Shown: positions 63,601 through 64,000 of the stretch, piece by piece
Numbering within the stretch: position 1 is the first letter of the stretch
Layout of the letters: every line of letters begins with the position of its first letter
Source: Armatimonadetes bacterium Uphvl-Ar2
GTDB lineage: Bacteria; Armatimonadota; Fimbriimonadia; Fimbriimonadales; Fimbriimonadaceae
DNA length: 64,000 nt
Direction: 5' to 3'
Assembly: GCA_002162095.1 (NCBI GenBank)
Contig: CP021424.1
Location: forward strand, 310,001-374,000
The notes under the pieces: model-generated
Told to the model about the DNA's origin: nothing
Databases searched by the model: none
What the model saw: only the letters and a program-made list of their open reading frames with translations
Made by a program: the position numbers and the translations under genes

Positions 63601-64000
63601 GTGAACAAAGCCTCCGCCCTGTTTCGTCTGACTCGACCGCGCCAGTGGACCAAGAACCTCCTGGTGTTCGCGGCCATTCTTTTCGCGGGTCAGACGGGAA
63701 GCGCTGCCGCCTGGCAAGCGGCGGGCCTCACTTTTGTGGCGTTCATTTTTGCCAGCGCCAGCGTGTACGCCATCAACGATGTGCGCGACCGCCACGCCGA
63801 CGCCGAGCATGAGAAGAAGCGCCACCGCCCCGTCGCCAGTGGACTGGTGAGCCCGGGCACGGCCCTGGTGCTAGCGGCAGTCTTGGTGGTGGGGGCCTTG
63901 GCGCTGGGGTTTAGTATCAATTCCGCGACGCTCGCGGCCGTGGCGAGCTACCTTCTGCTTCAGTTCGCCTATGTCTATAAGCTGAAAACGGTGGCCCTCC
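63601..64000 (+). CDS. UbiA-family prenyltransferase, 5' part (decaprenyl-phosphate phosphoribosyltransferase-like)
   Basis: 133 codons from the GTG at 63601, running off the window. RLTRPRQWTKNLLVFAAILFAG and YAINDVRDRHADAEHEKKRHRPVASG (first Asp-rich motif) match the bacterial UbiA subfamily that includes the mycobacterial phosphoribosyltransferase for arabinan synthesis. Several helices. Whether the substrate is PRPP or a polyprenyl diphosphate cannot be decided from this part. Confidence 0.85.
   Translation, partial: MNKASALFRLTRPRQWTKNLLVFAAILFAGQTGSAAAWQAAGLTFVAFIFASASVYAINDVRDRHADAEHEKKRHRPVASGLVSPGTALVLAAVLVVGALALGFSINSATLAAVASYLLLQFAYVYKLKTVAL

Overview
The window looks like a chromosomal segment of a diderm, GC-rich, free-living bacterium, most likely of the Armatimonadota (Fimbriimonadia-like). 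That placement is inference from gene content. The prepilins carry the [16 protein letters not shown] start followed by [13 protein letters not shown], a signature I associate with that phylum. There is a PSC/PSD1/DUF1501 cytochrome-type operon otherwise typical of Planctomycetes-like lineages. Outer-membrane (LptD, LptF/G), exosortase and O-antigen-type genes are also present. No rRNA, CRISPR, transposase or integrase was seen.

Layout: 1-2212 (minus) is a trpD-trpC-trpF block with 4-16 base overlaps. 2277-11790 (plus) holds complex I genes nuoA, nuoC, nuoD, nuoE and nuoF in order but broken up: three tandem, near-identical prepilin genes sit between nuoC and nuoD, htpX and a lipoprotein gene sit between nuoD and nuoE, and nuoB is absent. 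Strong intrinsic terminators close several of these units. 11859-16017 is a PSC cytochrome, PSD1 and DUF1501 operon followed by tRNA-Arg(CCG).

16033-25990 is the accessory region. A 158-base direct repeat (the last 22 codons of the DUF1501 gene plus the whole tRNA-Arg) brackets a cassette of about 5.2 kb. The cassette has a TetR regulator with visible palindromic operators, divergent from a tightly coupled run of membrane-protein, NAD(P)-binding, alpha/beta-hydrolase, MDR and SDR genes. Beyond the second repeat lies one very long (about 1,450-residue) AT-richer gene encoding a repeat-built, membrane-anchored protein I do not recognise. It is the best candidate here for something undescribed.

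26001-48379 is housekeeping: an FtsX-type permease, a pseudopilin, thrS without a TGS domain, an AIM24-family protein, a MATE exporter, a glycosyltransferase, folP, lysC with a stand-alone ACT protein, an aldo/keto reductase, a GT-C-like membrane protein, an ABC-2 permease, lptD, lptF/G, a zinc-ribbon membrane protein, plsY, glnE and nth. 48413-64000 is an exopolysaccharide/exosortase locus: mannose-1-phosphate guanylyltransferase, GmhB-like phosphatase, Wzz/BY-kinase, beta-helix secreted protein, flippase, three glycosyltransferases, a Wzy-like polymerase, EpsI-like protein, exosortase, priming sugar transferase and a truncated UbiA-family gene. Together these could make nucleotide sugar, prime the lipid carrier, extend, flip, polymerise and control chain length of a surface polysaccharide, next to a protein-sorting enzyme.
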